Shown: piece after piece, positions 11,041-20,567 of the stretch
Layout: every line of letters starts with the position of its first letter
Numbering within the stretch: the first letter of the stretch is position 1
Source of the DNA: Pseudomonas putida
Lineage (GTDB): Bacteria; Pseudomonadota; Gammaproteobacteria; Pseudomonadales; Pseudomonadaceae
Length of the DNA stretch: 64,000 bases
Assembly: GCF_028682635.1 (NCBI RefSeq)
Contig: NZ_JANHLK010000015.1
Location: 1 to 64,000 of the forward strand
Direction: 5' to 3'
Translations under genes and position numbers: made by a program
The notes under the pieces: generated by a model
What the model was told of the DNA's origin: nothing
Database searches by the model: none
Seen by the model: only the letters and a program-made list of their open reading frames with translations

Positions 11041-12216
11041 ATGCCATCCGTTATTTCCACCGACGTTCTCATTGTCGGCGCTGGTGTCGCCGGCCTCTGG
11101 CTGAATGCGCGCCTGCGCCGCCAGGGTTTTTCGACCGTGCTGGTGGAAAGCGCCAGCCTCGGCGGCGGGCAGAGCGTGAAGTCCCAGGGCATCATCCATG
11201 GCGGAGCCAAATATGCTCTGCATGGCGCACTGACCGGCGCCTCGGAAGCCATTGCCGACATGCCGCGGCGCTGGCGTGAAGCCCTCGCTGGCGACGGCGA
11301 ACTGGACCTGTCGGGCGTGCGTCTGCTGTCCGAGGCCCACTATCTCTGGTCACCGGGGACCATTGCCGGCAACCTCACCAGCTTCTTCGCCAGCAAGGCC
11401 GTGCGCGGTCGCGTCGATCAGGTCAAGGGCGACCAATTGCCACCGGCCCTGCAAGACAAACGCTTCAAGGGCAAAGTCTATCGCCTGGCGGAACTGGTGA
11501 TCGATGTACCGAGCCTGATCCAGCGCCTGGCAGACCTCGCGGGTGACGGCCTGCTCGCCGGCCAGAAGATCGAACCGCTGCTGGAGGGTGGTGTGCTGGT
11601 CGGCCTCAAGGTGGATGAACGCGAGATCCGCGCCCAACGCATCGTATTGAGCGCCGGTGGCGGAACGGCGGCGTTGCTCGAAGCGCTGGGGTTGACCCAG
11701 CCCGCCATGCAACGTCGCCCGCTGCACATGATCATCGCCAAGGGCCCGAGCCTCAAGCCGCTGTACGCCCATTGCCTGGGTGGCGGCACCAAACCGCGCA
11801 TTACCGTGACCACACACCCGGCGGCCGATGGCCAGTGGGTCTGGTACCTGGGCGGCGACATTGCCGAAGCCGAAGGCGTGGCCCGTGAACCCGCCGAACA
11901 GATCGCCACCGCGCAAAAAGAACTCGGCCAGTTGTTGCCATGGATCGACCTCAGCACGGTGCAATGGGCAACCCTGCGCGTGGACCGCGCGGAGCCATTG
12001 CAATCGGGGCTGACCCGCCCCGACAACGCCTTTGTGGCCGAGGAAGGTCGCCTGCTGGTGGGCTGGCCAACCAAACTGGCACTGGCGCCGGACTTCGCCG
12101 ACCGGGTGATCGCCAGCCTCGCCCGCGATGGCATTCAACCGGGCCCCGCCAGCGCATTGCCGCCGCTGCCAAAACCGCCGATGGGCGTCCCGGCCTGGGA
12201 GCAACTGCTGCCATGA
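11041..12216 (+). CDS. FAD-dependent oxidoreductase (DAO-like)
   Basis: Predicted flavin oxidoreductase of 391 residues. The Rossmann FAD-binding motif is at the N-terminus (DVLIVGAGVAGLWLNARL, GxGxxG), followed by a glycine-rich SLGGGQSVKSQGIIHGG segment. The substrate is not known. The stop codon overlaps the start of the aldo/keto reductase gene as ATGA, so the two are probably co-translated and may act on related metabolites. The same pair is known in PAO1 near waaA (recalled as PA4991-PA4992). No signal peptide is seen. Confidence 0.83.
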   Translation: MPSVISTDVLIVGAGVAGLWLNARLRRQGFSTVLVESASLGGGQSVKSQGIIHGGAKYALHGALTGASEAIADMPRRWREALAGDGELDLSGVRLLSEAHYLWSPGTIAGNLTSFFASKAVRGRVDQVKGDQLPPALQDKRFKGKVYRLAELVIDVPSLIQRLADLAGDGLLAGQKIEPLLEGGVLVGLKVDEREIRAQRIVLSAGGGTAALLEALGLTQPAMQRRPLHMIIAKGPSLKPLYAHCLGGGTKPRITVTTHPAADGQWVWYLGGDIAEAEGVAREPAEQIATAQKELGQLLPWIDLSTVQWATLRVDRAEPLQSGLTRPDNAFVAEEGRLLVGWPTKLALAPDFADRVIASLARDGIQPGPASALPPLPKPPMGVPAWEQLLP

Positions 12217-13025
12217 GCCAACCGACTTTGCACGACCTTCACCGCCCCTTGGGCAGCACTGGCCTGACAGTATCGCCACTAGGCCTGGGCACGGTAAAAC
12301 TCGGCCGCGATCAAGGGGTGAAGTACCCCAACGGTTTCCAGATTCCCGATGATGACGAAGCGCGCATGCTGCTCAAACTCGCGCGTGATATGGGCATCAA
12401 CCTGATCGACACCGCGCCGGCCTATGGTCGCAGCGAAGAGCGCCTCGGCCCGCTGCTGCGGGGTCAGCGTCAGGATTGGGTGATCGTCAGCAAGGTCGGC
12501 GAAGAGTTTGCCGACGGGCAGTCCCGCCATGATTTCAGCGCCGCCCACACCCGCCTCTCGGTGGAGCGCAGCCTGCAACGCCTTGAAACTGATTTTATCG
12601 ACCTGGTGCTGGTGCACTCCGACGGCAACGACCTGGCGATCCTCAACGACTGCGAAGTCTACGCAACCCTTGCCGCACTCAAGGCCGAAGGCAAGATTCG
12701 CGGCTTCGGCTTTTCCGGCAAAACCGTCGAAGGCGGCTTGAAGGCGCTGGAGCAAGGTGATTGCGCCATGGTCACCTACAATCTGAACGAGCAAAGCGAA
12801 AAGGCCGTGATTGACTATGCTGCTGCTCACGGCAAAGCCATTCTGGTCAAGAAAGCCCTCGCCAGCGGTCATGTGTGCCTGAGCCCAGGCGTGGACCCTG
12901 TGCGCGCCAGTTTCGAGTTGTTGTTCGAACATCCCGGCGTGGCCAGTGCTATTGTCGGAACGATCAACCCGCTGCACCTCGCCCATAACGTGGCGACCGT
13001 TGCCCAGGTCCTACGTAGCCACTGA
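12213..13025 (+). CDS. Aldo/keto reductase family protein
   Basis: NAD(P)H-dependent oxidoreductase of 270 residues with a TIM-barrel fold. The AKR catalytic tetrad can be traced: Asp and Tyr in DTAPAYGRSEERLG, Lys in IVSKVGEEF and His in LVLVHSDG. The C-terminal cofactor region shows ASAIVGTINP. The ATG at 12213 overlaps the stop codon of the upstream FAD oxidoreductase (ATGA), which decides the start and implies coupling. The reading frame itself is open much further upstream, inside the previous gene. Physiological substrate is unknown. Confidence 0.87.
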   Translation: MSQPTLHDLHRPLGSTGLTVSPLGLGTVKLGRDQGVKYPNGFQIPDDDEARMLLKLARDMGINLIDTAPAYGRSEERLGPLLRGQRQDWVIVSKVGEEFADGQSRHDFSAAHTRLSVERSLQRLETDFIDLVLVHSDGNDLAILNDCEVYATLAALKAEGKIRGFGFSGKTVEGGLKALEQGDCAMVTYNLNEQSEKAVIDYAAAHGKAILVKKALASGHVCLSPGVDPVRASFELLFEHPGVASAIVGTINPLHLAHNVATVAQVLRSH

Positions 13026-13058
13026 TGCCGCCCCACGCGGCCTAAAGCAGGAGCCGAC

Positions 13059-14027
13059 ATGCCGCGTACGCTCATTAGAAAGAACCCGAGCAACTTCAAG
13101 ACCCTGCCGTTATTCGTCGAAGCGACTCCCGAAGGCCTGAGTTATCAGAGCGTCGGGAGGCCGCTGAATTTCTCCCAGATCCTGCAACGTCGGCGCCCGG
13201 TGACCGTCGCCGATACGCAACGCTTTTCCCTGGAATTGGCCAACCTCGGGGTTTCGGTTCGCCTGACACTGCATTGGCAGAATCGCGATTACTGGGTACT
13301 GGTGCGCCAACGGCGGCAGGACCGCGGCGACGTGGTGCTCAAGCTGATTTCCGGCTACGTGCCGGCCCATGAGCTGAACCTGCCGTTGCACACGGCCATC
13401 CAGGAAATTGCCGAGGAATGCCTGCTGGAAACCCCGGAAGGCTGGCTCGGCGGACGCTTCAACGACACCTGGCTACCCGCGCCCTACTCCAGCGCCCTGC
13501 ACTACCGCGAAGCCCTGCCGTTTCGCCTGTCGCCGCTGTCCGGCTCGGCACGTCCGGTACGTTGCGCCAACCTGCCATTGATCGAACGGCCACGGGCCTA
13601 CGTGCACTTGCCGACCGCATCGCTGCAGTTGATCTACGACTTGCGCCTGGAGGTGCCCAAGGAAGCCAAGTCCCTGAGCCTGTTTCACGTCGACGAACGC
13701 CTGGAAGGCGATCAATTGGTCGCCCGCCTGGATCGCAAGCGTCCCGACCTGTACCTGATGCCTTTGCAGGATGGCCACCCCCTGGCCGAGCTCTACACCT
13801 TGAAAAAGGATCAATTGCACCCGGCGAGCACGCGTGGGCTGTACCTGGCCGAAAGTTTCGCCCGGCAGGAAGGCTGGCTGGTGAAAGATGAGCGGATTCG
13901 CTGGAAGGACTGGGTGCGGCAGCAGGGTTTGACGCCGCCGGGGAAGGCTTCGGGATTGGCGCGATTGCGTGGCAAGGCCAGGCAACTGCTGAAGAAGATT
14001 GTGCCGCGTAAAAAGGTCAACTCTTAA
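13059..14027 (+). CDS. Conserved Pseudomonas protein of unknown function
   Basis: A 322-residue protein that I recognise only as the conserved neighbour of this oxidoreductase pair in pseudomonads. It is basic at both ends: the N-terminus is MPRTLIRKNP and the C-terminus ends in a Lys/Arg-rich tail (RLRGKARQLLKKIVPRKKVN). The middle contains IQEIAEECLLETPEGWLGG, faintly like a Nudix or hydrolase segment, but no complete catalytic motif is visible. No signal peptide or membrane helix is evident. An AGGAG ribosome site precedes the ATG. It is sometimes labelled a metal ABC transporter ATPase, but no Walker motifs are present, so I do not support that. Confidence 0.75.
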   Translation: MPRTLIRKNPSNFKTLPLFVEATPEGLSYQSVGRPLNFSQILQRRRPVTVADTQRFSLELANLGVSVRLTLHWQNRDYWVLVRQRRQDRGDVVLKLISGYVPAHELNLPLHTAIQEIAEECLLETPEGWLGGRFNDTWLPAPYSSALHYREALPFRLSPLSGSARPVRCANLPLIERPRAYVHLPTASLQLIYDLRLEVPKEAKSLSLFHVDERLEGDQLVARLDRKRPDLYLMPLQDGHPLAELYTLKKDQLHPASTRGLYLAESFARQEGWLVKDERIRWKDWVRQQGLTPPGKASGLARLRGKARQLLKKIVPRKKVNS

Positions 14028-14033
14028 AAGCAA

Positions 14034-14093
14034 ATGATCGCAGCCTGCGGCAGCTCCTACAGGGTCACGTGCCGCAAGTTGCGATTTTTTTTG
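14034..14093. repeat. Degenerate REP palindrome with T-run
   Basis: GATCGCAGCCTGCGGCAGCTCCTAC followed after a short loop by a decayed inverted partner (GTGCCGCAAGTTGCGATTTTTTTT). It lies between the convergent unknown-function gene and hldE, and can serve as a terminator for the plus-strand gene. Confidence 0.75.
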
Positions 14094-14096
14094 GGT

Positions 14097-15521
14097 TTAT
14101 TCGGACTTGCGGATCTTCTCGACAATGGCGGTCGTTGAGCTGTTTTCCACCAGCCCCAGCACTTTCACGGTCCCGCCGTAAGCGGTCACGATGTCCGCAC
14201 CGACCACTTGGTCAATCCCGTAGTCCCCACCCTTGACCAGCACGTCCGGCTTGACCTCGCGCAGCAGGTTCTCCGGTGTGCCTTCAGCGAAACTGATCAC
14301 CCAATCGACCGCGCCCAGACCTGCCAGCACCGCCATGCGCCGGTCGACACTGTTGATCGGACGGCCGGGCCCTTTCAGGCGGCTGACCGACGCATCGTCG
14401 TTGACCGCGACGATCAGGCGATCGCCTTGCGCCCGCGCCTGCTCCAGGTACGTCACGTGCCCGGCATGCAGGATGTCGAAGCAGCCGTTGGTGAAGACGA
14501 TCTTCTCTTTATGCGCACGCGCATCATCGACTGCCAGCAACAGCTGCTCCAGGCCCAACACGCCGCGCTCGGAGCCTTCTTCACGCTGGATAGCCCGACG
14601 CAGTTCCGGCGCGCTGATGGCCGCCGTACCAAGCTTGCCGACCACGATGCCGGCCGCCAGATTGGCCAGGCCCACCGCGTGCGGCAGCTCTTCACCCGCA
14701 GCAATCGCCGCTGCCAGGGTGGAAATCACCGTATCGCCAGCACCGGTCACGTCGAACACTTCACGGGCGCGTGCCGGCAGGTGCAATGCCGGATGATCAG
14801 GCCGCAGCAGGGTCATGCCGTGCTCACCACGGGTCACCAGCAAGGCGCCAAGGTCCAGGTCGTGCATCAGCTGCGCGCCTTTGCTGACCAATTCGTGCTC
14901 ATCGGCGCAACCACCGACGATGGTTTCGAATTCGCTGAGGTTCGGCGTGATCAGGCTCGCTCCGCGATAAATGGAGAAATCCTTGCCCTTGGGATCGGCC
15001 AGCACCGGAATGCCACGGGCGCGGGCGGCCTGGATCAACACCTGATGGTTTTTCAGTGCGCCCTTGCCGTAGTCGGACAGCACCAGCACCTTGATGCCTT
15101 CGAGCAGTTCGTCGACTTGCACGGACAACGCCAGGGAGTCGGTGGCGAACGGTTCTTCGAAGTCGATTCGCAGCAGTTGCTGGTGACGACTCATGACCCG
15201 CAGTTTGACGATGGTCGGCTGGTGCGCGATGCGCTGGAACAACGCGCGCACACCGGCCCCCTTGAGGCTATTGACCAGGCTGTCGGCGGCTTCATCGTCG
15301 CCAGTGACGCCGACCAGCGAGGCTGGCGCGCCAAGGGCGGCAATGTTCAACGCAACGTTGGCGGCACCGCCCGGGCGGTCCTCGATGTGTTCGACCTTGA
15401 CTACCGGTACTGGCGCCTCAGGGGAAATCCGTGAGGTACCACCATGCCAGTAACGGTCGAGCATGACATCGCCGACCACCAAGACAGGGGCTTGATCGAA
15501 TCGCGGCATGGACAACTTCAT
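14097..15521 (-). CDS. hldE: Bifunctional heptose-7-phosphate kinase / heptose-1-phosphate adenylyltransferase HldE
   Basis: Cytoplasmic enzyme of 474 residues that makes the ADP-heptose precursor of the core. The N-terminal ribokinase-like domain (about residues 1-320) has RPGGAANVA and the phosphotransfer motif DVTGAGDTV. The C-terminal nucleotidyltransferase domain (about 345-474) starts with FTNGCFDILHAGHVTYLEQA, containing the HxGH motif. The ATG at 15521 begins the conserved MKLSMPRFD. The next gene upstream on the same strand is msbA. A full-length fusion enzyme is the usual state in pseudomonads, and nothing looks broken. Confidence 0.96.
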   Translation of the reverse strand: MKLSMPRFDQAPVLVVGDVMLDRYWHGGTSRISPEAPVPVVKVEHIEDRPGGAANVALNIAALGAPASLVGVTGDDEAADSLVNSLKGAGVRALFQRIAHQPTIVKLRVMSRHQQLLRIDFEEPFATDSLALSVQVDELLEGIKVLVLSDYGKGALKNHQVLIQAARARGIPVLADPKGKDFSIYRGASLITPNLSEFETIVGGCADEHELVSKGAQLMHDLDLGALLVTRGEHGMTLLRPDHPALHLPARAREVFDVTGAGDTVISTLAAAIAAGEELPHAVGLANLAAGIVVGKLGTAAISAPELRRAIQREEGSERGVLGLEQLLLAVDDARAHKEKIVFTNGCFDILHAGHVTYLEQARAQGDRLIVAVNDDASVSRLKGPGRPINSVDRRMAVLAGLGAVDWVISFAEGTPENLLREVKPDVLVKGGDYGIDQVVGADIVTAYGGTVKVLGLVENSSTTAIVEKIRKSE

Positions 15522-15688
15522 GGAGCAACCCACATACAAAATGAACAGGGGCGCGATATTAACACAGGGTGGGCACAGGCTTGTGTGACGGCTGCAACGG
15601 GATCTTGCGCCAAGGCTTTTTGATCAATTATTGAGCAAGAATCGCGCATGGATTCACTCGAGCGGCGCATTGCACGCCGGCTGAGCAT

Positions 15689-15711
15689 CAGGGTGAGCCA
15701 GGCTCACCCTG
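15689..15711 (-). terminator. Hairpin downstream of msbA
   Basis: A perfect inverted repeat CAGGGTGAGC / GCTCACCCTG with a 3-base loop lies 10 bases past the msbA stop codon. No T-run follows on the minus strand, so it may be a mRNA-stabilising or weak terminator structure rather than a canonical terminator. Confidence 0.55.
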
Positions 15712-15720
15712 AAGTCGGTG

Positions 15721-17526
15721 TCAGGCGATGTCTTCGGCCGGCGTATCGAGCCCCATCGCATGCAGGCGCGAATAGTAGCCATTTTGCGCCAGCAATTGCG
15801 TGTGGGTGCCACGCTCGACGATTTCACCCTGATCCATCACCAGAATCAGGTCGGCCTTTTCGATAGTCGACAACCGGTGAGCGATGACCAGCGTGGTACG
15901 ACCTTTCATGACTTGATCCAGGGCTGCCTGAATGTGCCGCTCGGACTCGGTATCGAGCGCCGAGGTGGCTTCGTCGAGAATCAGCAACGGGGCATTTTTC
16001 AGCAAGGCCCGGGCAATCGCCAGGCGCTGGCGCTGGCCGCCGGACAGCAGTACGCCGTTTTCCCCGACCTGGGTATCCAGGCCTTGCGGCATCTGCGCGA
16101 TGAAGTCCATGGCATAGGCGTCCGCAGCAGCCTTTTCAATGTCTGCGCGAGGTGCGCCAGCCAGGTCACCGTAGGCGATATTGTTGGCGATAGTGTCGTT
16201 GAACAGGGTCACATGTTGTGTGACTTGTGCTACGTGCCGACGCAGGTTGCGCAGGCGGTAGTCTTCGATTTCGACATCATCGAGCAGGATCTCGCCGACT
16301 TCATGATGGTAGAAGCGCGGTATCAGGCTGGCGAGTGTCGACTTGCCGCTGCCAGAGCGACCAACCAGTGCGATCATCTGCCCTGGCGCCGCAGTGAAGC
16401 TGATGTTCTTCAGCACTTCACGCTCTGTCCCGGGATAGGTAAAGCTCAGGTTGCGCACTTCCAGGTAGCCATTGACGCGGTCGCGCTCAACGGTACCGTG
16501 GTCGACTTCCGGCTCGACGTCCAGTTGCTCGAAAATGCTTTCGGCACCGGCGACACCTTTCTGAATGGTCGAACTGACTTCCGACAGCTGCCGGATCGGC
16601 TTGGGCAGCAGACCCGCCGCCGTGATGTAGGCCACCAGGTCACCGGCGGTGGCATCACCGCGCAGGAACAGCACCAGGAACATCAGCACGGCCATGGCGG
16701 TGTAGATCACCAACTGCAGCATCGGCGTGTAGACCGCCCCGGTCTTGGTCATGCGCAGTTGCTTGTCGGTATTGCCCTGGCTGGCTTCGGCAAAGCGCCG
16801 CTCTTCATAGCTCTCGCCACCGAAGCTGCGCACCACGCGATAACCCTGGATGGTCTCGGACGCCACATGGGTCACATCGCCCATGGCCACCTGGATCTTC
16901 TTGCTCTGCTTGCGGAATTTCTTGCTGGTGTTACCCACCATGAGTGCAATCAGCGGCAGGATGGCCAGCATCACGATGGTCAGTTTCCAGTTCATCCACA
17001 GCAGGTAGGCAAACAGGAAGACCACGGTAAGGCCTTCGCGAATCACCACCTTGATTGCATCGGTAGCGGCACCGGTCACCATGGTCACGTTGAACGTGAT
17101 GCGCGAGATCAGATGCCCGGAATTATGCGTATCGAAATAGCGGTTTGGCAGAACCAGCAACTTGTTGAACAACTCGACCCGCAGGTCATGCACCAGCCCC
17201 AGCGAAACCTTCGCCAGGTAATAGTTGCCAAGGAAGGAGCCCAGGCCTTGCCACGCCGCGATCAGGATGATCAGCAATGGCACGGCCATCAGCAGCTGCA
17301 AGTCCTTCAGATAAGGGACGTTGGGGAAGAGCACCGCTTCAGGATTGCTCAGGCCATCGACGAAATATTTGAGAATCCCCGCCAGCATCGGCTGTGTGGA
17401 GGCAAAGATCACGAAGCCCACGATACTCAGCAAGAAAAGGCCGAGATAAGGTTTTACATACCCCAACAGCCGAAAATAGATTTTCAGGCTGGAGTCCTGT
17501 CCCGCTTTGGGCGGTGCGTCACTCAT
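15721..17526 (-). CDS. msbA: Lipid A-core flippase MsbA (ABC transporter)
   Basis: Homodimeric ABC exporter of 601 residues that flips core-lipid A across the inner membrane. The N-terminal half has six membrane helices (about residues 20-310). The C-terminal ATPase has Walker A GRSGSGKST, signature LSGGQRQRLAIARAL and Walker B LLILDEATSALD. A GTG at 17538 is also possible, but the ATG at 17526 is preferred because it gives the expected length and N-terminus MSDAPPK. It follows the waaL-like gene with a gap of only a few bases, so the two are surely one operon. Confidence 0.95.
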   Translation of the reverse strand: MSDAPPKAGQDSSLKIYFRLLGYVKPYLGLFLLSIVGFVIFASTQPMLAGILKYFVDGLSNPEAVLFPNVPYLKDLQLLMAVPLLIILIAAWQGLGSFLGNYYLAKVSLGLVHDLRVELFNKLLVLPNRYFDTHNSGHLISRITFNVTMVTGAATDAIKVVIREGLTVVFLFAYLLWMNWKLTIVMLAILPLIALMVGNTSKKFRKQSKKIQVAMGDVTHVASETIQGYRVVRSFGGESYEERRFAEASQGNTDKQLRMTKTGAVYTPMLQLVIYTAMAVLMFLVLFLRGDATAGDLVAYITAAGLLPKPIRQLSEVSSTIQKGVAGAESIFEQLDVEPEVDHGTVERDRVNGYLEVRNLSFTYPGTEREVLKNISFTAAPGQMIALVGRSGSGKSTLASLIPRFYHHEVGEILLDDVEIEDYRLRNLRRHVAQVTQHVTLFNDTIANNIAYGDLAGAPRADIEKAAADAYAMDFIAQMPQGLDTQVGENGVLLSGGQRQRLAIARALLKNAPLLILDEATSALDTESERHIQAALDQVMKGRTTLVIAHRLSTIEKADLILVMDQGEIVERGTHTQLLAQNGYYSRLHAMGLDTPAEDIA

Positions 17527-17541
17527 CGTAGAGCTCACTGG

Positions 17542-18714
17542 TTAGGAAGAACGCGAAATTTTATCACAAGCGTCGGGATTGGCCCGCGCCCATACCAAAA
17601 CACTGGCCAGGCCAATGGGTAACCAGCTGATAAACCATTCGGCCCTCGGTGTGCCGTTCAGGCTGGCGGCATCGAATTGCATCGCCAGGGTAGAGAACAA
17701 CCAGATGCCGATGACCCCCTTGGCATAGAGCGTTTCCCGAACCTTCCAGGCCTCGCGCAGTACTGCGATCCAGGTCGCCACCCACAACAACAACCCTGGC
17801 AGGCCCAATTCGATGGCTACGTGGGTGAACAGGTTATGGGCGTGGTCAAAATGCTGCCCATCGGCGAACACATTGTAGTTACTGCCAAGGCCCAGGCCGC
17901 GCCATGGGTGTTCCGCGATCATTTGCAAACTGGCCATCAGGATCTGCGGGCGATAGGAAACACCGCGCGACAGGACCAGGGATTCGAAAAGCCAGAACGC
18001 CAGCATCGCGATGATCAATGCGAGCGCCGCGACGAGACGACTGCGTCGGTCACGGCACCAGACCGGCATGGCCAGTATCGTGAGAAACAGTGCCAGGGCC
18101 GCGCCGCGACTCTGGCTGAGCAGGACAAATATCCCCAGAACGCCCAATGCAAGGGCATAGACTACCTGCATCAAGCCCGTACGCGGTGTCCAGAGTACCA
18201 GCCACACGGCTGCCAGGCCGATGACGTAGCCGCCCAGGATCGGATGGGACAATTCGCCCAGCCCTTCCACGCGTGAAACCCAGACGTTGCCATGCATTCC
18301 ATAAAATTTGACGATCGCCACCAGCGCCGTGACAGCCAGCCCTATACCTCCCCATTGCATGACGCGGATCACGCGCTCGGGTCGGGCATTGGCGAAAACC
18401 GGAAAGAACAACAGGAACACCACGATGTACAGCACGCGCTTGGCTGCGCGATCAGGATCAGGCGTGTTCGACCATGAAAGACTGAGCAGTGACCAGATCA
18501 CCAGCCCCAGCAACGGCAGGTAGATCCAGCGCTGTTCATGGAACAATTCCCGAAGCCGGGCCCGTGCGGACCAGCAGAGCATGATTGCAGGCAACCAGAG
18601 AAACACCACCAAGCCTTGCTGATAGAGCTTGTTGGTAGGCGCAATGGCGATGGCCAACAAAAACCACAAAAGACCTACTGTCATCCATGCTTGCGCCCAA
18701 CGAGTTTCTTGCAT
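17542..18714 (-). CDS. waaL: O-antigen ligase family protein (WaaL-like)
   Basis: Polytopic inner-membrane protein of 390 residues with about ten to twelve hydrophobic helices, and a periplasmic loop of about 80 residues before the last helices. The Wzy_C/ligase signature HAHNLFTHVAIELGLPG is present, with the conserved histidine expected in O-antigen ligases, and LSQSRGAALAL marks an earlier conserved helix. It most likely joins undecaprenyl-linked O-antigen to core-lipid A in the periplasm, as suggested by its place upstream of msbA. A TTG lies one codon before the ATG chosen. The kinase-like gene on the other strand is divergent. Confidence 0.87.
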   Translation of the reverse strand: MQETRWAQAWMTVGLLWFLLAIAIAPTNKLYQQGLVVFLWLPAIMLCWSARARLRELFHEQRWIYLPLLGLVIWSLLSLSWSNTPDPDRAAKRVLYIVVFLLFFPVFANARPERVIRVMQWGGIGLAVTALVAIVKFYGMHGNVWVSRVEGLGELSHPILGGYVIGLAAVWLVLWTPRTGLMQVVYALALGVLGIFVLLSQSRGAALALFLTILAMPVWCRDRRSRLVAALALIIAMLAFWLFESLVLSRGVSYRPQILMASLQMIAEHPWRGLGLGSNYNVFADGQHFDHAHNLFTHVAIELGLPGLLLWVATWIAVLREAWKVRETLYAKGVIGIWLFSTLAMQFDAASLNGTPRAEWFISWLPIGLASVLVWARANPDACDKISRSS

Positions 18715-18824
18715 CAAATTGCTCCTGTAAGCGTTCGCTCACCCAACCCGACATGGTTAAAGCTGAATTTTTTCGGCATCATTGCCCGCCATGGCGCCCC
18801 GTTCTTCCAACAAGGCTTTCTACG

Positions 18825-19430
18825 ATGCAATGTTCCCGGCTCCCTCAAGCCACCCTGAATCAAATGATTGACGGTGCCAAAGTATTGGAGGCCGACAGTT
18901 ACGGGCCAAAAGTCTACCTGTTGCAAGACGGGAATATCCTCAAACTGTTTCGTCGCAAGCGTATATTTTCATCCGCCTTGTTTCGGCCTTACTCGAAACG
19001 CTTCATCGACAATGCCGTCGAACTGCAGAAGCTCGGTGTGCCGACCTTGCAGGTCCTGCAGTATTACCGACTGCAGGCGCCCGGCATGACAGCCGTGCTG
19101 TACCAGCCGCTGCCAGGCCAGACCCTGCGCCAGATCGCCAGCAAGGACGGTTTCAACTGGCCGCAAGCCTTGCCTGAACTGGCCGGATTGATACGTCGAC
19201 TGCATCAATCGGGGATCTACTTCCGCTCACTGCACCTGGGCAATATTGTGATCACGCCCGACAATCAAATGGGCCTGATCGATGTGGCTGACATGCGTTT
19301 CCTGCGAGCCCCTTTGCCTCGGCATCTGATCAAACGCAACCTGCAACACTTCGCGCGCTATATTGCACGCGAGAACCTGAACGACACCTTTCCGATGCAA
19401 GCATTGGAGCAGGCAGTGCTGCCCTCATGA
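18825..19430 (+). CDS. Kinase-fold LPS core protein (toluene tolerance / BUD32-like)
   Basis: A 201-residue protein of the lipopolysaccharide-kinase superfamily, related to the gene beside waaL in PAO1 (recalled as PA4998). An N-lobe-like region (YLLQDGNILKLFRRK, with Lys) is followed by a C-lobe with LHQSGIYFRSLHLGNIVI and LIDVADMRF. The second corresponds to the DFG-type metal site, but the first lacks the usual catalytic Asp of HRD (FRSLH). It may therefore be a divergent or non-canonical kinase. The start is uncertain: ATG at 18825 is used, and ATG at 18753 is in frame with no better ribosome site. It is divergent from waaL and its end overlaps the glycosyltransferase gene. Confidence 0.75.
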   Translation: MQCSRLPQATLNQMIDGAKVLEADSYGPKVYLLQDGNILKLFRRKRIFSSALFRPYSKRFIDNAVELQKLGVPTLQVLQYYRLQAPGMTAVLYQPLPGQTLRQIASKDGFNWPQALPELAGLIRRLHQSGIYFRSLHLGNIVITPDNQMGLIDVADMRFLRAPLPRHLIKRNLQHFARYIARENLNDTFPMQALEQAVLPS

Positions 19431-20519
19431 GAGTAGTGCACGGGCGGTCTGGCTGAAGCTCAGCCAGGCTTGATCCGGCCCTAATGCCTGGAACTGATCA
19501 GCGGCGACCGCTGCGGCAGAGACGCTGAACGCTCGCAAGATCGCGTCGCGCCAGGCGTTCACATCGTCAACCGGGGCGTACCAGCCACTATCGGCCAGCT
19601 GTTCGCGAAATACCGCCAGGTCACTGGACAGTACCGGAACCCCCGCCATGACCGCCTCCTGCATGATCAGCCCCAGACCTTCCTCCCGCGACGGGATCGC
19701 GACCCAGTCGAACGCACGATAAAGACGCGCCGCATCATCAAGATGGCCCGGCAGCAAGACTTGCCCATGCAGCCCCAGCTCATCAATACGAGCCTGCAGC
19801 GAGGCGCGGGTGCTGCCTTCCCCGACAATCACCAATTTCAGGTCGGGGCGCTCCCGCAATGCCGCCGCAAAAGCATCAAGCAGGCAGCCGAAGCCCTTTT
19901 CCGAAACCAGGCGCCCCACCGCTCCCAATACCGGCCCACCGTCCGCAGGCAAGCCCAACCGGGTCCGCGCCTCTTCCCGAGGAAGCAAAGCGCAACAGAA
20001 GGCGGCAGGCTCAAAGGCACTGCGCAAGGTCATGACCGGTATTTGCAAGTCACTGCTCAGTGAGGCTGCGAGGGTGTTCGACACTGCAGCCAAGGCCAGC
20101 TGGGAAGCCGGGAGCTGTTGAAAGAGCACTCGATCACCCGCATGCAGCCGAGTCGCCCCATGAAAGATGACCACGACGCGGATATGCGGCAAGGACTTGA
20201 GTATCGGTAACAGCGTGCGCGCTACGCCCAATCCGTCGAGCAACAACAGTCGTGCGTCGCTGTCCTGGAGGGCGCGGTGAAAGCGGGCTCGCATCCAGGG
20301 TTTGGTCAATCGCCAGAAATGCCGCCCTTTCAATCGGGCAGAAGACAGTCCCCACTCGCGTATCTCACCGACGTCCACTCCGCATTCGGCGGCGTCTCCC
20401 TGGAGCAACCAGGTTTTCACCGGGGCCGAGGGCAAGGCTTGAGACAGTATCTGCTGATGCACCTTGTGGATCGAGGCAAACGGAGCACCACCTGCCCACA
20501 TCACGTTGAGAATACTCAT
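19425..20519 (-). CDS. Glycosyltransferase family 4 protein, LPS outer core
   Basis: GT-B fold retaining glycosyltransferase of 364 residues. The C-terminal donor-binding half shows GAVGRLVSEKGF, LVIVGEGSTR and the EX7E-type motif EEGLGLIMQEAVMAGVPVL. By position beside ssg it corresponds to the place of WapR, a core rhamnosyltransferase, in PAO1, but the sugar cannot be read from the sequence. The ATG at 20519 begins MSILNVMWAGGAP. It is the last gene of a minus-strand run that starts far upstream, and converges with the kinase-like gene. Confidence 0.85.
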   Translation of the reverse strand: MSILNVMWAGGAPFASIHKVHQQILSQALPSAPVKTWLLQGDAAECGVDVGEIREWGLSSARLKGRHFWRLTKPWMRARFHRALQDSDARLLLLDGLGVARTLLPILKSLPHIRVVVIFHGATRLHAGDRVLFQQLPASQLALAAVSNTLAASLSSDLQIPVMTLRSAFEPAAFCCALLPREEARTRLGLPADGGPVLGAVGRLVSEKGFGCLLDAFAAALRERPDLKLVIVGEGSTRASLQARIDELGLHGQVLLPGHLDDAARLYRAFDWVAIPSREEGLGLIMQEAVMAGVPVLSSDLAVFREQLADSGWYAPVDDVNAWRDAILRAFSVSAAAVAADQFQALGPDQAWLSFSQTARALLS

Positions 20520-20567
20520 AGGGCAAGCAGCCAATACAAAAGGTTATGGGGATAAGCTGCGGTGTCG